The notes beneath the pieces are model-generated. The model was given only the letters and a program-made list of their open reading frames with translations, was not told the DNA's origin and searched no databases. This document shows positions 1-12,470 of a DNA stretch of 64,000 bases, piece after piece. The stretch covers positions 14,187,719-14,251,718 of the forward strand of contig NC_066323.1 of the NCBI RefSeq assembly GCF_022539315.1. Reading direction: 5' to 3'. The DNA comes from Serinus canaria. Its lineage: Eukaryota > Chordata > Aves > Passeriformes > Fringillidae. The position numbers and the translations under genes are program-made. Position 1 is the stretch's first letter, and each line of letters starts with the position of its first letter.

Positions 1-2667
1 CCATCCCAGCCTCACACCTTCAGCCACCACCAGAGTAAGCTGAGGCAAGGAGGCAGGTTACACTCAGCATGCCACAGCCACAGCCCACAGGCAGGAGCAG
101 GGCTGGACAGTTATGAAGTCATGACTGAAAACTCAGATCAGACACCCAAGGACAGGCAGCAATAAACTAAACCTGCAGAATTTTACATCTGCACTGCCTG
201 CACATCCTGGGCCAGGAGAACAGCTTGTTTCCTGTGAGCATGTGCCCAGGGACAGCCTGCAGGACACCCCAGACTGAAGGACACCTCAGCCTCAGCTAGG
301 TAGTGGCTTACTGCACTTATTTCCAAAGGCCAGGGGCACTCATCCCCTTAACCCAAAGTCTGGTTCCTGGGCTGGGCTGTGTTTTGTGGATGGTGCTGTG
401 GTGAACACAGCAGAGCAATGAGTGGAACAGAGACATGCTGCTTCCTCCAAAAATACACACATCCGTGCCACTTGCTCACGTTTCTGTACATATTGCAATG
501 TCTGCACTTAGTTTGGTCCACACCCCAAATGTGCACTATATTCAGAATACATGTACACAATTGTGCCTCCTTTTCTTCCCTGTAACACTGGGTAAATTGT
601 GTGTCCTTGCCTCAAGGAATTGAGTGGAGAGGCATTGGAGCATATTTGAAAGACACTAGTTAGAGTTACATACCAGTTTCACACTGAATTTCAATAGGAA
701 TGTGATGTTAGCACCCAGCTTTATGACCACTGCCACTGCCTCAGTCTCTCTTTGACAGAATTTGATTTCTTCTTAAAGAAAAAGGCCTGAAATGCTGACC
801 TGCACCACCTGGGAAAAATGCCAGCAGATTTTAAAAAAATCTCTATTTCCTTGCTATGGCTTTAGAAGTACTAAAACTTTTTAATTTGTTGTAATAATCT
901 AAATTTTGTTCATCTTTAACTCAAAATCTGAATGCACTTAAGGCTGTACTTTACAAGCATCAGCTACATATACTAGATTTGATGCAGTATTTGCTGCTTG
1001 GTCATTCTCTTTTCATCTGCCAGAGCCTATGTAATATTTAACTTCTTAACTTTTGAGTATTCATCACAATATCACTTGATGGATTCTTACCTCTTGCTGA
1101 CAGCTGCCTGTTCTTTACAGCTTTTACATAAGGTGTGTAGATGCAGAAATCTGCTGTGTCCCATCCATCTCTGAATTTCAAGACAGTCTTCTCTGCTTAT
1201 GCAGCAGATAACATTCAAAATTTTTTTTGAAAATCTTTCATCTGAAAATAAATGTTTTAAAGGTTACAGGTCATTTATCACTCTGCAGTCCAGAATTTCT
1301 TTCCAGATGTCAGAAACTACTGTTCTTTAATTATACATTCCTTTGAAAGGCCTTTCACACTACAAATTCTTTTTTGTTTTATGAAAGTCATTTTACTGGC
1401 CAAACATATGACTAACAAAAGGGATATGACTCTATGCTTACCGTAATATGAATTATTACAACACTGTTTACAGCTGAGCTTTAAAAACAATTTTCAGGCA
1501 GCGCTGGGTTTGATGACTAAAGCTTAAACCTCTCAGGGTTTTTTTTACTCATTTTTTAAAGTCAGAGGTAGTGAATCTCTAATTCCTGATGCCATTTTTG
1601 TCAAGCTGGGTGTCTGTAGGTTAGGCATGTGCACTAGAACTATCTATGCTTCTTTGAGTTCTCTAACAGAAACTCATAAAACTGTAAGAAGATGTTAGAA
1701 AATTGTGACACACTGTCTAATTCACAAATGGAGATAAAGTGAGAGCAGTTCTCCTCAGCCTGCACGTACCTTAAAGCTTGGTCCTTCTGTCTTAGCCCTG
1801 AACAAGAATTTGTTGCCTGAAACATTGTCTGTCTCATAGCTGGCTCAATGAAAACTCAGTTGTGCTGAAGAGCTGTGCCTCGCTTGATGCTTTCAGCAGG
1901 ACTCTGCACAAACATTACTGCTGGAGCTCCATGCAGCCCTCGCTATTCAACTGGCAAGCAGGTCTCAAGAGTTCTTTATTCCTGTCAGACACAAACCATT
2001 ATAGAGCAGCATTCTCCAAGAGACAGATCTGCTTGTGGGACATATAAATACTGGTTTTCCTTCCATTGATGTCAAGAGAAGCAAGGATGGAGGCATGATG
2101 TTATGAGATGCTAAGTTCTTAAAATATGTTCTGAATGATTTCTATTTTTAAGAGCTGTTTTGCTTTGGAGGATGAAAGGCCTGTTCACTCAATATGAGGA
2201 ACAAGGTCTGTCTCAGAGATGTGGAAGAACATCTATTCATCCAAAAGCTTAGCTATTTCAGGAATAATCTGTAAATTATTTTTAGAGTTTGTTTAAGTGT
2301 TGTTAACTATGCCTGGCAGATTTCTGGCAAATGCATTATTGTTCCTTTAGACTTCTCCATTCCTGCAAGGAAACTTTTTGGGAGATGGGACTTGTCATTT
2401 CTCCTGTTGACACTGTTCTACTTTGTATAAATAATTACACATTCACTGGGCCTGGGACTAACACCTCCACCCTCCTCAGGAGGGTTACTGAACCATCAGA
2501 CTAGAGCATTGTTTTTCTCTCACCAGCTGGCTCCATGAATATTTAAGTATTTTTTACAAAGTGAGACTGTTCCAGTGAAAGGGGCTGATAGTCAGGTCAC
2601 TGCTGTGAGGCAGAAACCTGAATTTGCAGAGCAGAGGAGAATTACTCTCTAACACAGGTAGGAGTTA

Positions 2668-2701
2668 GATCACTTTCTTACAGTGATCACTTTCTTACAG
2701 T
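2668..2701. repeat. 17-bp tandem duplication, two perfect copies
   Basis: The unit GATCACTTTCTTACAGT occurs twice in direct succession with no mismatch. It is a short local duplication in intergenic DNA. Each unit contains a pyrimidine-TTACAG string that resembles a splice acceptor, but no exon follows. Confidence 0.9.
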
Positions 2702-5700
2702 GAAAACCTTTTGGGTCTAAGTCTTGCATTAGACTTTGACTGGAAATGGATACTGGTGTCTTCTGCATTGCAGAAAATGTAAAAGTGACACAACAGGTAA
2801 AAATTCAGAAAATAACAATCCAGGGCAGATCAGAGATACAGTACACTGAGTTCAGAAACGACTTAGTTGAATTAGATGTACTGGACTTACATTAAAAGGA
2901 GATAATTGAAAAAGGCTACTTAAGAGGAGACTCTGGTGTTAATAATGACAGAAAATTATTAAGGAATCCACAGAGTCACACTCTTACCTGGGTAAAACCT
3001 GTAACCATGAGATGGGTGATAACCAAGAGACAGGCCAGCAAACATTTTAGAGTGTGGTGTCAAGGCAGAGAAACGTGTCAGCAGGGTTTAAGTTCCTAAG
3101 ATCCCAGAGCTTTGAAAACTTAGCTGGAAAGCTGAATCCAGGGATGTTGTACTGCATAGACAGGATAATAATCATGACCTACTGGTTGCACTTGGGCTCC
3201 ATATGAATCAGCTCTTCTCATGCCCTTTCAAGAATCTATACACCTCACATCACATATCTACATCTGCTCCTATTTACAGCAGGAATTCTTGCTATTTGAC
3301 ACTGCACAGGATAATTATGATCAGTGCACTGCAGTACATCTGGAAAGATGAAGGAATGCTGGCTCAGCATACCTCAGGCAAAGCACTGCACCCCTTAAAG
3401 AAGGATGGATTACATAAAACACCACAAGAGCTGCATCAGCCTTTCATGCACGCTGAAAGCCAGGCATAATTGCTTTGAAGTGGAAGAGTTACAGCAGTAC
3501 AGGTCTCCAACTGCAGAATAGGTAAGTTAAATAAATACTCACCAATCCTTGCAAATTCTCTGATTCCCTGTTCAAAAATCCTTCCCATCCACCAGAAAAT
3601 GTTATATGGTAGAGGCAGGCAGTCTTCATTCCTTTTCTGCTGGGATTAAAATGAAATTTGGCTGCTATCTCAAGAATAAGCCCAAAGACCAGGCTTAGAT
3701 TTTGGAAAGACTTTTCTCATCTCAAAGTACCCTTTCAGTAAGTGAGTAGAAGGATTTAAACATAAAGACTCTTTCAAAACAGTTGCCTGTGCTCAAGTGT
3801 CCATGTCCAAACTGAAGTCAAGTATAGTTTAGGAACATTGAAATTAAATTACAATATTACTTACTCAGTCCAGCCTTTATTTTGTTTGGTGGATATGAGA
3901 AATTTCCTCAGAGACTGTTAAAGCAAAACCAGTCTGAGGCTCTTGAAAGGATTAAAACAAGCAACTTCTGGAATACAAAAAGGATAAACTGCTGCTTGAT
4001 TCTGGCACTGCACTTTTGATTCCTAATGTACTAAATGACTGCTCTGGAGTTAGAACTGAATACAAGTTTCAAGCATTTTTATACCAAGTATATATCTAAT
4101 TTAGGCATATAATGATGATGGCATATAATTATTTTCCAGTGTTTAGCTTACTTTTCTGATATATTTTGTAACTAAAATTACTACTATCTAGAAGTCTCTG
4201 GTCCCAGCTCCTAAAATTTCCATGTATGTTCCTTCCATTTTTATATAACTTTTCCCCTTAATGCTTTAACATTTTAATGACCTGCAATATTTTTTCCATA
4301 GCAAGAAGCACTTATCTAATACTCAAATGTGTTCTTTGCAATACCATGCTGAGACTGATATTGACAGTGAAATTTCTTTGCATATTAAAAACCAAGGATT
4401 CTGTGAAAATCATTACCCAGCAACATAATAGATCACAGATGTGTTTAAAAAACATAATATTAGGCTAAACTCTGAATTCTGGTCTGGAACGCATGTGTGC
4501 ATCTCCCAGGGCAGTAATTCAGCACTTAGAAAAAGTAAACTCACTATTGTAATGCACATGGCAAATAGCTGAGTTCCAGCCACCAGTGAAATAATTTGGC
4601 CCCAGTTTTGCATTCCATGACCCCTGTACTCTGATGGGAAGTAGGCCATGGGGACTGTCTGTAATTCCTGCAGTCAGAACTGCCCAGCCCTGGTACAATT
4701 TATTGTTGCACAGGAACATCAGTGATGCAACACACACTTTCTTGCCAGGGACTCTGTGCTGAATAAGGACAACTGAGGGCACAGCATGAACAGCAGGAGG
4801 GACCCAGGAAGCCTTTCTGTACCATCAATATGATGCTGTACCTGGCAGAGAATGACTGTATAAAGATATTCCCTCACAAATTACTTTGGCTGTCTTGGCT
4901 TGGCCTAACCTGCCTGTTAAAGAAAGGATATTCTCCCTGTTCTGCATTTTCATCTTTGAAGAAGGAAGTCCTTCAGATGTAGGCTCCCCCAGTTTATCAT
5001 TCAGATGTAGCTGCTGAACTGCTCTTTTAAGTTAGGGACTACTTTTCAAGCCAAAAAAACAAGTGCAAGAATTATTACAGCTGATGGAAATTTGATGGTA
5101 TTCTCCCATCTCTTGTGGCACAGGCTGTCATATCATTTGCACATTTTGTAGAGTGCTTTTTCCTAATTGTCCCCTTTATGGTAATTTAGAAGCAGATAGG
5201 GAGTTTTCTTATCAGTAAAAGTAGGAAAGTAGGATTTTAGTTGGCTGAACAACACTTTTCTTCCTAAGAGCATTCACAGTAAATAAATTAGATCCAACTG
5301 TTCTCCTTTTTATGTCCAGCCCTATAAATAATGTAGAGAGAAATTCAGGAAAAATAATGACAGCAGTGGCAGGAAACAGTTTCTCACAGGGCTTAGTTCT
5401 AACTCCAAATCTGTTTTGCCAGTAACAGCAAACTTATTACATGTGAAACTGCACTGTGAAACTCAGGTCCCAGGTATCACCTGTGCAATAGAGTACGACA
5501 CCAGAACACATCTGATTCTCTTTAGAAACATCTCTATCCTGCAACTACAGCATTCAGAAGACAGAAAAGAACAAAAATGGGGGGGAGGGAACTAGAAGCT
5601 AGATGCCTTAATACGAACCTACTTATTTATAGACGATTTAAAATCTTTCTTGAATGCCAGAGAATTAAAGCACACACACAAAAAATAGTTACCTTCTTTT

Positions 5701-7978
5701 CTTGAGGTTCCAGTTTTGGTTTTGACAGCATTCTTGCTGAAAGCACACTCTCATAGTGAAAGAGACTTATCTGGAGCCCCCTTGATGCCTTTTACAACTT
5801 TTCTTTCCCTACTTCTGCGAAGAGTACCTGACAGCCTCTCACTGCACACACTCCTGAGGGCGGTCCCATGTGTCTTTACCCTGTGCCTCCAGTGTCACTT
5901 GCAGCCAGCTCAAAGGGAAGGTGGCTGTGACCATCACCAGTTTGTTAGCAACAGTTGTGTCATGTAACTGCACTGGCTCCACACTCTCACTTCATTCAGG
6001 TCAGAGCTGAGTTGAACAGTGTCTAGTGGAGATGGTGCTTTTGGAAGGGAAAGGACGCTATAGTACAGTAGATTGTTCAAAATATCAGCTCTTTTCATGT
6101 CTCAATCTATAAACCAGACTCTGATCTAAATCTCCAGAAATTTATTCATATGCAGACATAAGTGACTCTTGTTATTAAACAAGAAAAATGGCTCCAAGGA
6201 TGATTTATATACATATATAACCCTCATTTAAGTATTATATTTTGTACCAAGAAACAGAAAGTCTATTTTTTCCATTTTAGTGACACAATTTTCTAGCTGC
6301 TCTCCTATTTCCTTCACAAGGACAACAAAATTAATGATCTCAGTTTATCTCTCACATCCACCAAAGCTAAGGGAATCTGCTTTGTAATTTTGTTTCATAA
6401 TATTATCCTCTTGAAGATTTGCTGATTTAGATTACATCAAGACTGGCTAGCTGATCTGTCTTAGCTTTTACAGCTATTTAGATAAGAATAGCACCCTGTG
6501 ACCCTTGCTGATGCCCTGCCCCATGCTGGAGCTCAGAAGCTGACCTGCAGAGACTGAGGTGCCTTGCTCCTCTCCTCTGTTCTCTGTCTGCTGCTGGAAG
6601 ATTTGGCCGTGGGGCTGCCTGATTCACAGGTACCTGCTGCCACTTCAGGGGCTCTGCCTTTTTTTATTTTAGGGCCCTCTACTCCATACTTTATGCTTCT
6701 GTTCTTTTTACATGTTGAGTATTTGTCTTGGACTATTATGTTTAAAATGCACTGTTAGGGAAATAGCACTTGCTTAAAAATGGGTTTTTTAGAATCCTTT
6801 CTTCTGATTGATACTTTAGCCATTTCTACACCTGCTGAGTGAATGCTGTGTGGTCATTGTAAGTGCCTGCTCTTGGTCAATAGACCCTGGGATGCTTCAC
6901 TGGAAGTGTTGAAGCAATCTTTTAGGAGTCTTGTACTATGAAGGAGTATATGCTCACATTGTTAATATTTCAAGCATCCTGTTTGATATTGATTAGATCT
7001 CTTTCGTTACAGGAATGTTTGCATTTAGCAGTAGTTACCTAATTCATAATTTTTATATTATGATGCAAAACAGTTCAAGTAATGATAAATCAGCACCATT
7101 CTCCTTAATATTTGCTTATACTGGCAGATAAGCAATTGACTTTGAACAATATTAGGTAAAGCATTTTTTAAAAATAATTATTGGATATCAGTTTGTATTC
7201 CTACAAAGAGAAGAGGCAAGTAGAAACTGATATTAGAATTACCCAAACTGACAAATGGAAACACCAGAAGGTAATTTAGAAAAGCCATACTGCAAAACTC
7301 TACTGCTTTTTTGATTAATGCATAATGTCTGGTCTCTGTTAAATGCTTAAATGAAACATGAAGTTTAGAACTGTATTAAATATGACATTACTTGATGTAA
7401 AACTAGCAAAGAGACAAAAAAAAAGTTAAGAATGTAAGCTTAGTTCCTAATAATTTCCTACATTCTTAAGGTGTGGGAATACTGTCAATACTATATTTAC
7501 ATTTGGTATCTCAGAATCAGAAGAACCAGGGGAGGTGAGGTCTATGGCTCATCACAGACATTTTTTATATTAAGCCAGAAACTATATTGTCATTTGATAA
7601 ATGAGCCAAGAGCAAAACTTGACAGACGAAAAGAAAGAAGAGTGAAATTTTCAGCCTGGAGGCTCTGCAAGTTTTCCAGTGACAATTCTTGTGTGGATTT
7701 TTATTTCTATGAAGTAGCAGATTCAGTTGAAGGTACAATATGGATAACTCTTTGTCTTACAGATCTAAGCAAATCTGGGAATCCTAGAAACTGGCTGGGC
7801 ATATCAGTTTGCAAGAGTTATTTTAGGTGCTTATATTATCAAGAAAATAGGGATAAATCCTCTCTATTGCATGTTTTCCAATGCTATTATGAAAAGGGAC
7901 AACTTGAAATTGCAGGAAATACCAAAGTTCTTTTGGAAGTGAAAATATCAAGATCTTGGCACTTCAGACTGCACTGAA

Positions 7979-8325
7979 AGAGTTGGGGTTGTTTAGCCTG
8001 GAGAAGGCTCAGGAGCTGCCTTACTGCAGCCTTTCAATAAGTGAATGGGACTTAACAAGAAAGACTGGGGGGAACTTTTTAATAGGGTCTATAGCAATAG
8101 GACAAGGAGTAATGGTTTTAAACTAAAAGATAAAATATGAGGAAAGAATTTTTTTATTATGAGGGTGGCAACACCAAGAGAAGTGGTGGATGCCTCATTC
8201 CTGGAAACATTTGAGGTCAGATTGGATGGGGCTCTGAACAACTGGATCTAGTTCCTGCTCATTGCAGAGGTGTTGGATTAGATGACCTTTAAAGGTCCCT
8301 GCTAACTCCAACCATTCTATGATTC
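7979..8325 (+). mobile_element. CR1 LINE 3' fragment
   Basis: Several strings are hallmarks of the 3' end of avian CR1 retrotransposons. These include GGTTGTTTAGCCTGGAGAAG near 7985, a motif about a white space of 'aggacaaggagtaatgg' near 8099, GAGGGTGGCAAC near 8161, TTGGATGGGGCTCTGA near 8222 and GATGACCTTTAAAGGTCC near 8281. The element ends in the typical CCATTCTATGATTC. It is a 5'-truncated, diverged, non-coding relic of about 350 bp in sense orientation on this strand. 5' truncation is normal for CR1 insertions. Confidence 0.93.
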
Positions 8326-11300
8326 AAATGAAATAAGGAGTGTTTGTTGACAGTATTTATGCAGATTTAAATTAATTTCACAGTGTCAGCTGAACAGGAC
8401 CTGTACAGAAACACCAAGAGAGCACTGAAAGGTCTTTTGCCGTGGTACAAAATGCCAAGGTATTTTGTCCAGGTGACTTTCCACAGAGAAAAGAAGATTT
8501 GGTGAGAAGCCTGAAAGCTGGAGCATAAGCTAAGCTTCATGTTCAGTCAGGTCAGCAGCCCACTTTGGCTGCTGCACAGCAACATTATGATTAACTTTGT
8601 CCCAGGGAAGATGTCAGGGAGAATATATATGTGGGATACATGAGGCACAGGAGGTTTGCACCAACATTTACAGTCTTTTCAAAGAACAGCTCAGGGACAG
8701 TGTGTTACACAGGGTTACATTTCAGGAAGAGGTTTCCACTTTCCACTTCAGTAGCTGTCTCATTTTCAGGCAGACAAGGTCTCACTTGCCAGACATTCAT
8801 TAGGAAATTTGTCTCTTGTCAGCTCTGTGTACAAAATATCTTTCTTCAGTGACTGATAGGGAGAAGCCCTCACCCCTGGATCACCAGCATCACTAGCTGA
8901 GCCCAGGACTGCTGGCAGCTTCTGGTGGGGAAAGAGGGGTCCCTCAGGCTGGCTTTTCTGCCAGACTGCTGCAGGAGGCAATGACACCCTGTGACACCAC
9001 GCATTTTTTATAATTACTATGGCACTAGCTCTCTAGTTCATACATTAAATGTCTGTCACTAAAGATTTATCATTCCAAGCCTGAAGATCTGTCACCTCAG
9101 GGACACACGACAGAAAATAGTTTTTGTTCTACCTTCAAAAAGAAACTACTGTAGAAAACTTTTGCTGCAATGTCAACTGTCAAAAGTTAGACATCTTTTG
9201 TCCACATTAAGAAAGACACTTTGCTTATGCAACTCCATACTATTTTTGTCATATAACCTATGCATCATTTATGTAAACATACACACACAAGGCAGCATAA
9301 TTAAGATTGAATGAGACTGTAAATCTGCCATCTTTTGGGTTTGACCTTCAAACCTTTCTAGCTGAATTTATATCCACTACCTACAAACAATTCCTAACTG
9401 TGTATTCCATGGTTTTATCTCAAAAAGACAGGGACTCTAACAGATACTGATTGAGCAGCTTCCTGACTTCAAAAATGAAATACCATCAGTATATGAAAGG
9501 GTTTATTTTATTTGGTTCCCTGCAAGAGTAGAGGACTGGGCTTGGTGAAGAAGAAAGGTCACTCCTGTTTCTGTGTTCCTAACAGATCATAATTTAGCTG
9601 AAGATTAATGTCAATGCTAACACGTTTATTTATGGGTAACTACTTACTGGCCTTTTACTTTTCTGTTCCTTCTGCAGCCATTGATGGAAACCAGCCAGAC
9701 ATCTCTGGGTTAGTTCATGGGTGAATTCTCTCTAGCAACATAATTTACATTTGGTAAATGCAGTTTAATTTGAGAGCCTTGTTTATAGTCTGTCATTTAC
9801 TACTTGTGGTATTCGTAATCTATTTAATAGTGGGCTCTGAAGAAGTACTTCAGCACAACAGATTGAGGGTGTTTAGGGGATAGACATTTAGGGTGTGTTT
9901 CTGGACAGGCAGTGCCAGGGAGTGATGCTGCTGTTTTCCTGACTGGCAAAGGTGCAGGAGCTTGGCTGCATGGCATGGGCTATGCATGGGCTGGGAGCTT
10001 TCCCAGCAGCCTGTTCATCACCTCAGTTTGCTCAACAGGCCTGAACTGCCCTGCTGCTGCACGGATCTGTAGATACACTTGGGTGGCAATGCAGAACCGT
10101 TAAGGTGTTAACTGTTCAGAAGTTTAAAACTATCTTTAGATGAGGCAAAATCTGCAGTAACCACATATAAAAGGAGTCCTGGAACATGCAATCCATGAGA
10201 TCTAACAGCCTTTGTTGGTGGTTTTGCCTGGAGAACAGCTCTTCAGTGGATATTAGGCCTGAAATCTTCTTGTAAAATAGAGGGTCTTCTCTAGACTAAA
10301 AAAACATTGACAAAAAGAGCAGCAAGGAACTCATGTGTCTGTGCTGTGAGGATTACACAACTTTCTGTCATACACCTTGACTTCCAGATGTAACAATTTT
10401 TATTATCATTATAATATACCTAATGTGATATATTACACCATTATTATACCTTCATGACTACACCCAATATACCTAGTGGCACCAGTTAAACTTCTAGCTG
10501 CTAACCAGCATCTCATTGGACATAGTGTAAGTAAATGTCTCCTTTTTAGCTTTCTTACTTTCCATTTCTGTCACTTAAAATCAGTTCAAAACCCAGCTGC
10601 AAACACCATCTCTGTTCTCACAATGTTATGATCTCTGTTTCCACAGCCCCCTTCTTGTGAGCTGGACTCCCTGCCCCAACTCTCCACCAAGTCTTGCCTA
10701 GATGTGTCCTGCTCCTTCCTCCAGTCCCACTGGGAAGATGTGGCAGCCTCTCCTCAGGGCTGCAGGCCAGGCCCTCACACCTGGCTGCCAACACAGCAAC
10801 CTGCACTCCTAAAATCCTGGGCCTCGCCAAACCCACACACCCCCCAGCCCCTGCTGTTTCTTGTCTTCCAGTGCCTCTGTGCACACAGGAACACCTGTGT
10901 GTGCTGGCACCTCTTACTTGCCAGCCTCTTGCAGGCCGCCTCCAAAGATCTGGGACATTCCAATAGCAGCTGCACCTCTTCTCCCACAAAACCCCTCCTG
11001 GAAATGCAGCAAGCATGAATCCAGCTTAGTCTACTGTCTCCTTCACCCAGCATTGTGGAAAGCAGAGTACAGGTACCATGACTGCTGAACTGCAGCATCC
11101 ACTTTCTGTTTAATCCTCAGAACATCCTCTCTAATCAAGAGCACCTCTTTTAAGTTTTGGTAGCTAGACCACTCTTTGTATTTTGCAGGAATAGGAATGT
11201 TAAGTGCTCAATAAATGAACTAAAAATAAGAGAATAGGTTTATATTCTGCCTTATATGCAGGAGAATTTCTGTTTCGTTCCTCAAGTCTGTTCAATTGGC

Positions 11301-11769
11301 TGTGCCTGAACACTTCTACAGACTTACCTTCTTCTCCTGCAAGAGACACATATGGGAAGAAGTACTTAAAAACAGTTAGAGGAACAGGTTATTTTTAAAG
11401 CAGTACTCAGAACATAAATTCTCTCTTATCGATGTGATAATCTGTATGTCATTGTTCAATAGCACTAACAATGGTGTTTTTCAAATGTCATGTTCAATAA
11501 GAATACTGTGTTCAAAATAAGAATACTTACTTAATTTTTAATTTCTTTTCTCAGTCAAACAACTTTGGCCCAAATTCTGTAAAACACCCAAGTACTGAGT
11601 TCATCACTGCATGCTCTGCCACAGCCTTTTAAAGAGTATCCTTCACAGCCAGAGTGAAAATGCTACTAAACGGGTCAGGATTACCCACTGGTAAACAAAA
11701 CGAAGCATTTCAAGTTTACTTTAGAATTTAAATAAAGAAGAAATTTCAAAGCAGCATTACTATTTTTCA

Positions 11770-12470
11770 AGCTTTGGCGGAGCTGCAGACGATTGCGCAG
11801 CCGGTAACACTGAGTTCATTCATGCCCGGGACAAACAGCCGCACTGTGCCACCTGAGGACGGCAGCGGGGCGTCGCGGGGGGCTGCGGGCTCGGGGCGGG
11901 GCGGCGGACGGGGGGCGCTGCGCCCGGGCAGCACCCGCGGGCGCAAAGTGCGCGGGGCCGGGAGTTCCCCGGGCCGAGCCCGCAGCCCCCGAGAGGCACC
12001 GGGGCGGGGCCGGGCACACCCGGGGCAGCGCCCGCGCCCCTCGCGGGGAGAGAGGGCGGCCCTGCCCGGGCCCCTGCCCTGGGGGCGGAGGGCCGCGGAA
12101 GCCTTTGCCTCCTCCCCCGGCCCTGGCAGCCACAGGAGGGGCAGGCGGCGGTCGGAGTAGCGGCTCCGCGGCCCCAGTCCTGCCCCAGTCGCCGCTGCCG
12201 CGCTGAGATGCCGCCCGCCGTCCCGCTGCTGCTGCTGCCGCCCCTGCTGCTGCTGCTGGCGGCGGCGCGTCCCGCCGCCCCCCCGCACAGGTACCGCGCC
12301 GCTCTGTCCCCGCGTCCCCGTCCCTCCCTTCGTCCCCCGCAGCCGCGTTCACACCGTGCCTCCGCGGGGTGCGCGGGTGTTTCAGTGCCCGTGACTGCAT
12401 CAAGGCAGGAGCATTGCCCACGGAGCCCGGGACTCTGCGAGAGCAGCCCGGTGCCGGGTAGTCTGTAACC
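11770..12470 (+). promoter_or_regulatory. PCOLCE2: CpG-island promoter and 5' UTR of PCOLCE2
   Basis: GC content rises sharply at about 11770, and CpG dinucleotides become frequent from about 11820 to 12360. The island includes several GGGGCGGGG-type Sp1-like boxes, such as those near 11896 and 12001. It surrounds the first coding exon at 12208–12290, which fits a TATA-less CpG promoter. The exact transcription start cannot be read from sequence alone. Long open frames on both strands here are a product of the GC composition. Confidence 0.8.
12208..12290 (+). CDS. PCOLCE2: PCOLCE2 coding exon 1 (signal peptide)
   Basis: The exon encodes [20 protein letters not shown] and a short Arg/Pro tail, a typical cleavable secretion signal. 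The leucines come mainly from CTG runs. The donor is CAG|GTACCG. It ends two bases into an Arg codon, which is completed by exon 2. Confidence 0.92.

Larger units (their letters stand above)
1..11760. other. Intergenic region upstream of PCOLCE2
   Basis: This stretch is AT-rich and mostly unique-looking sequence. Open frames are short, and those I examined lack conserved domain content or credible splice structure. The only recognisable element is a CR1 LINE tail near 7979–8325, plus a 17-bp tandem duplication at 2668–2701. A somewhat GC-richer patch at about 10620–11100 has overlapping open frames on both strands but nothing that reads as a known protein. In mammals the next gene on this side is PAQR9, an intronless gene; I do not see it here, so it probably lies to the left of the window. 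Confidence 0.7.

Noticed and set aside
7471..7977. 168-codon open frame on the plus strand
   Set aside because: It starts with GTG and has no recognisable domain. It ends just where the CR1 relic begins and looks fortuitous in AT-rich intergenic DNA.
10618..11098. Overlapping open frames on both strands in a GC-richer patch
   Set aside because: Neither strand reads as a known protein. Overlap in several frames suggests composition rather than selection. An unannotated non-coding transcript cannot be excluded.
1..11760. Search for PAQR9, the expected neighbour
   Set aside because: PAQR9 is a single-exon gene of several hundred codons with seven hydrophobic segments. No open frame of that size or type occurs here.
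11767..12421. Long open frames on the minus strand (up to about 200 codons) opposite PCOLCE2 exon 1
   Set aside because: They lie entirely in the CpG island, where stop codons are rare. The text is Pro/Arg/Gly/Ala low-complexity with no domain or splice logic.
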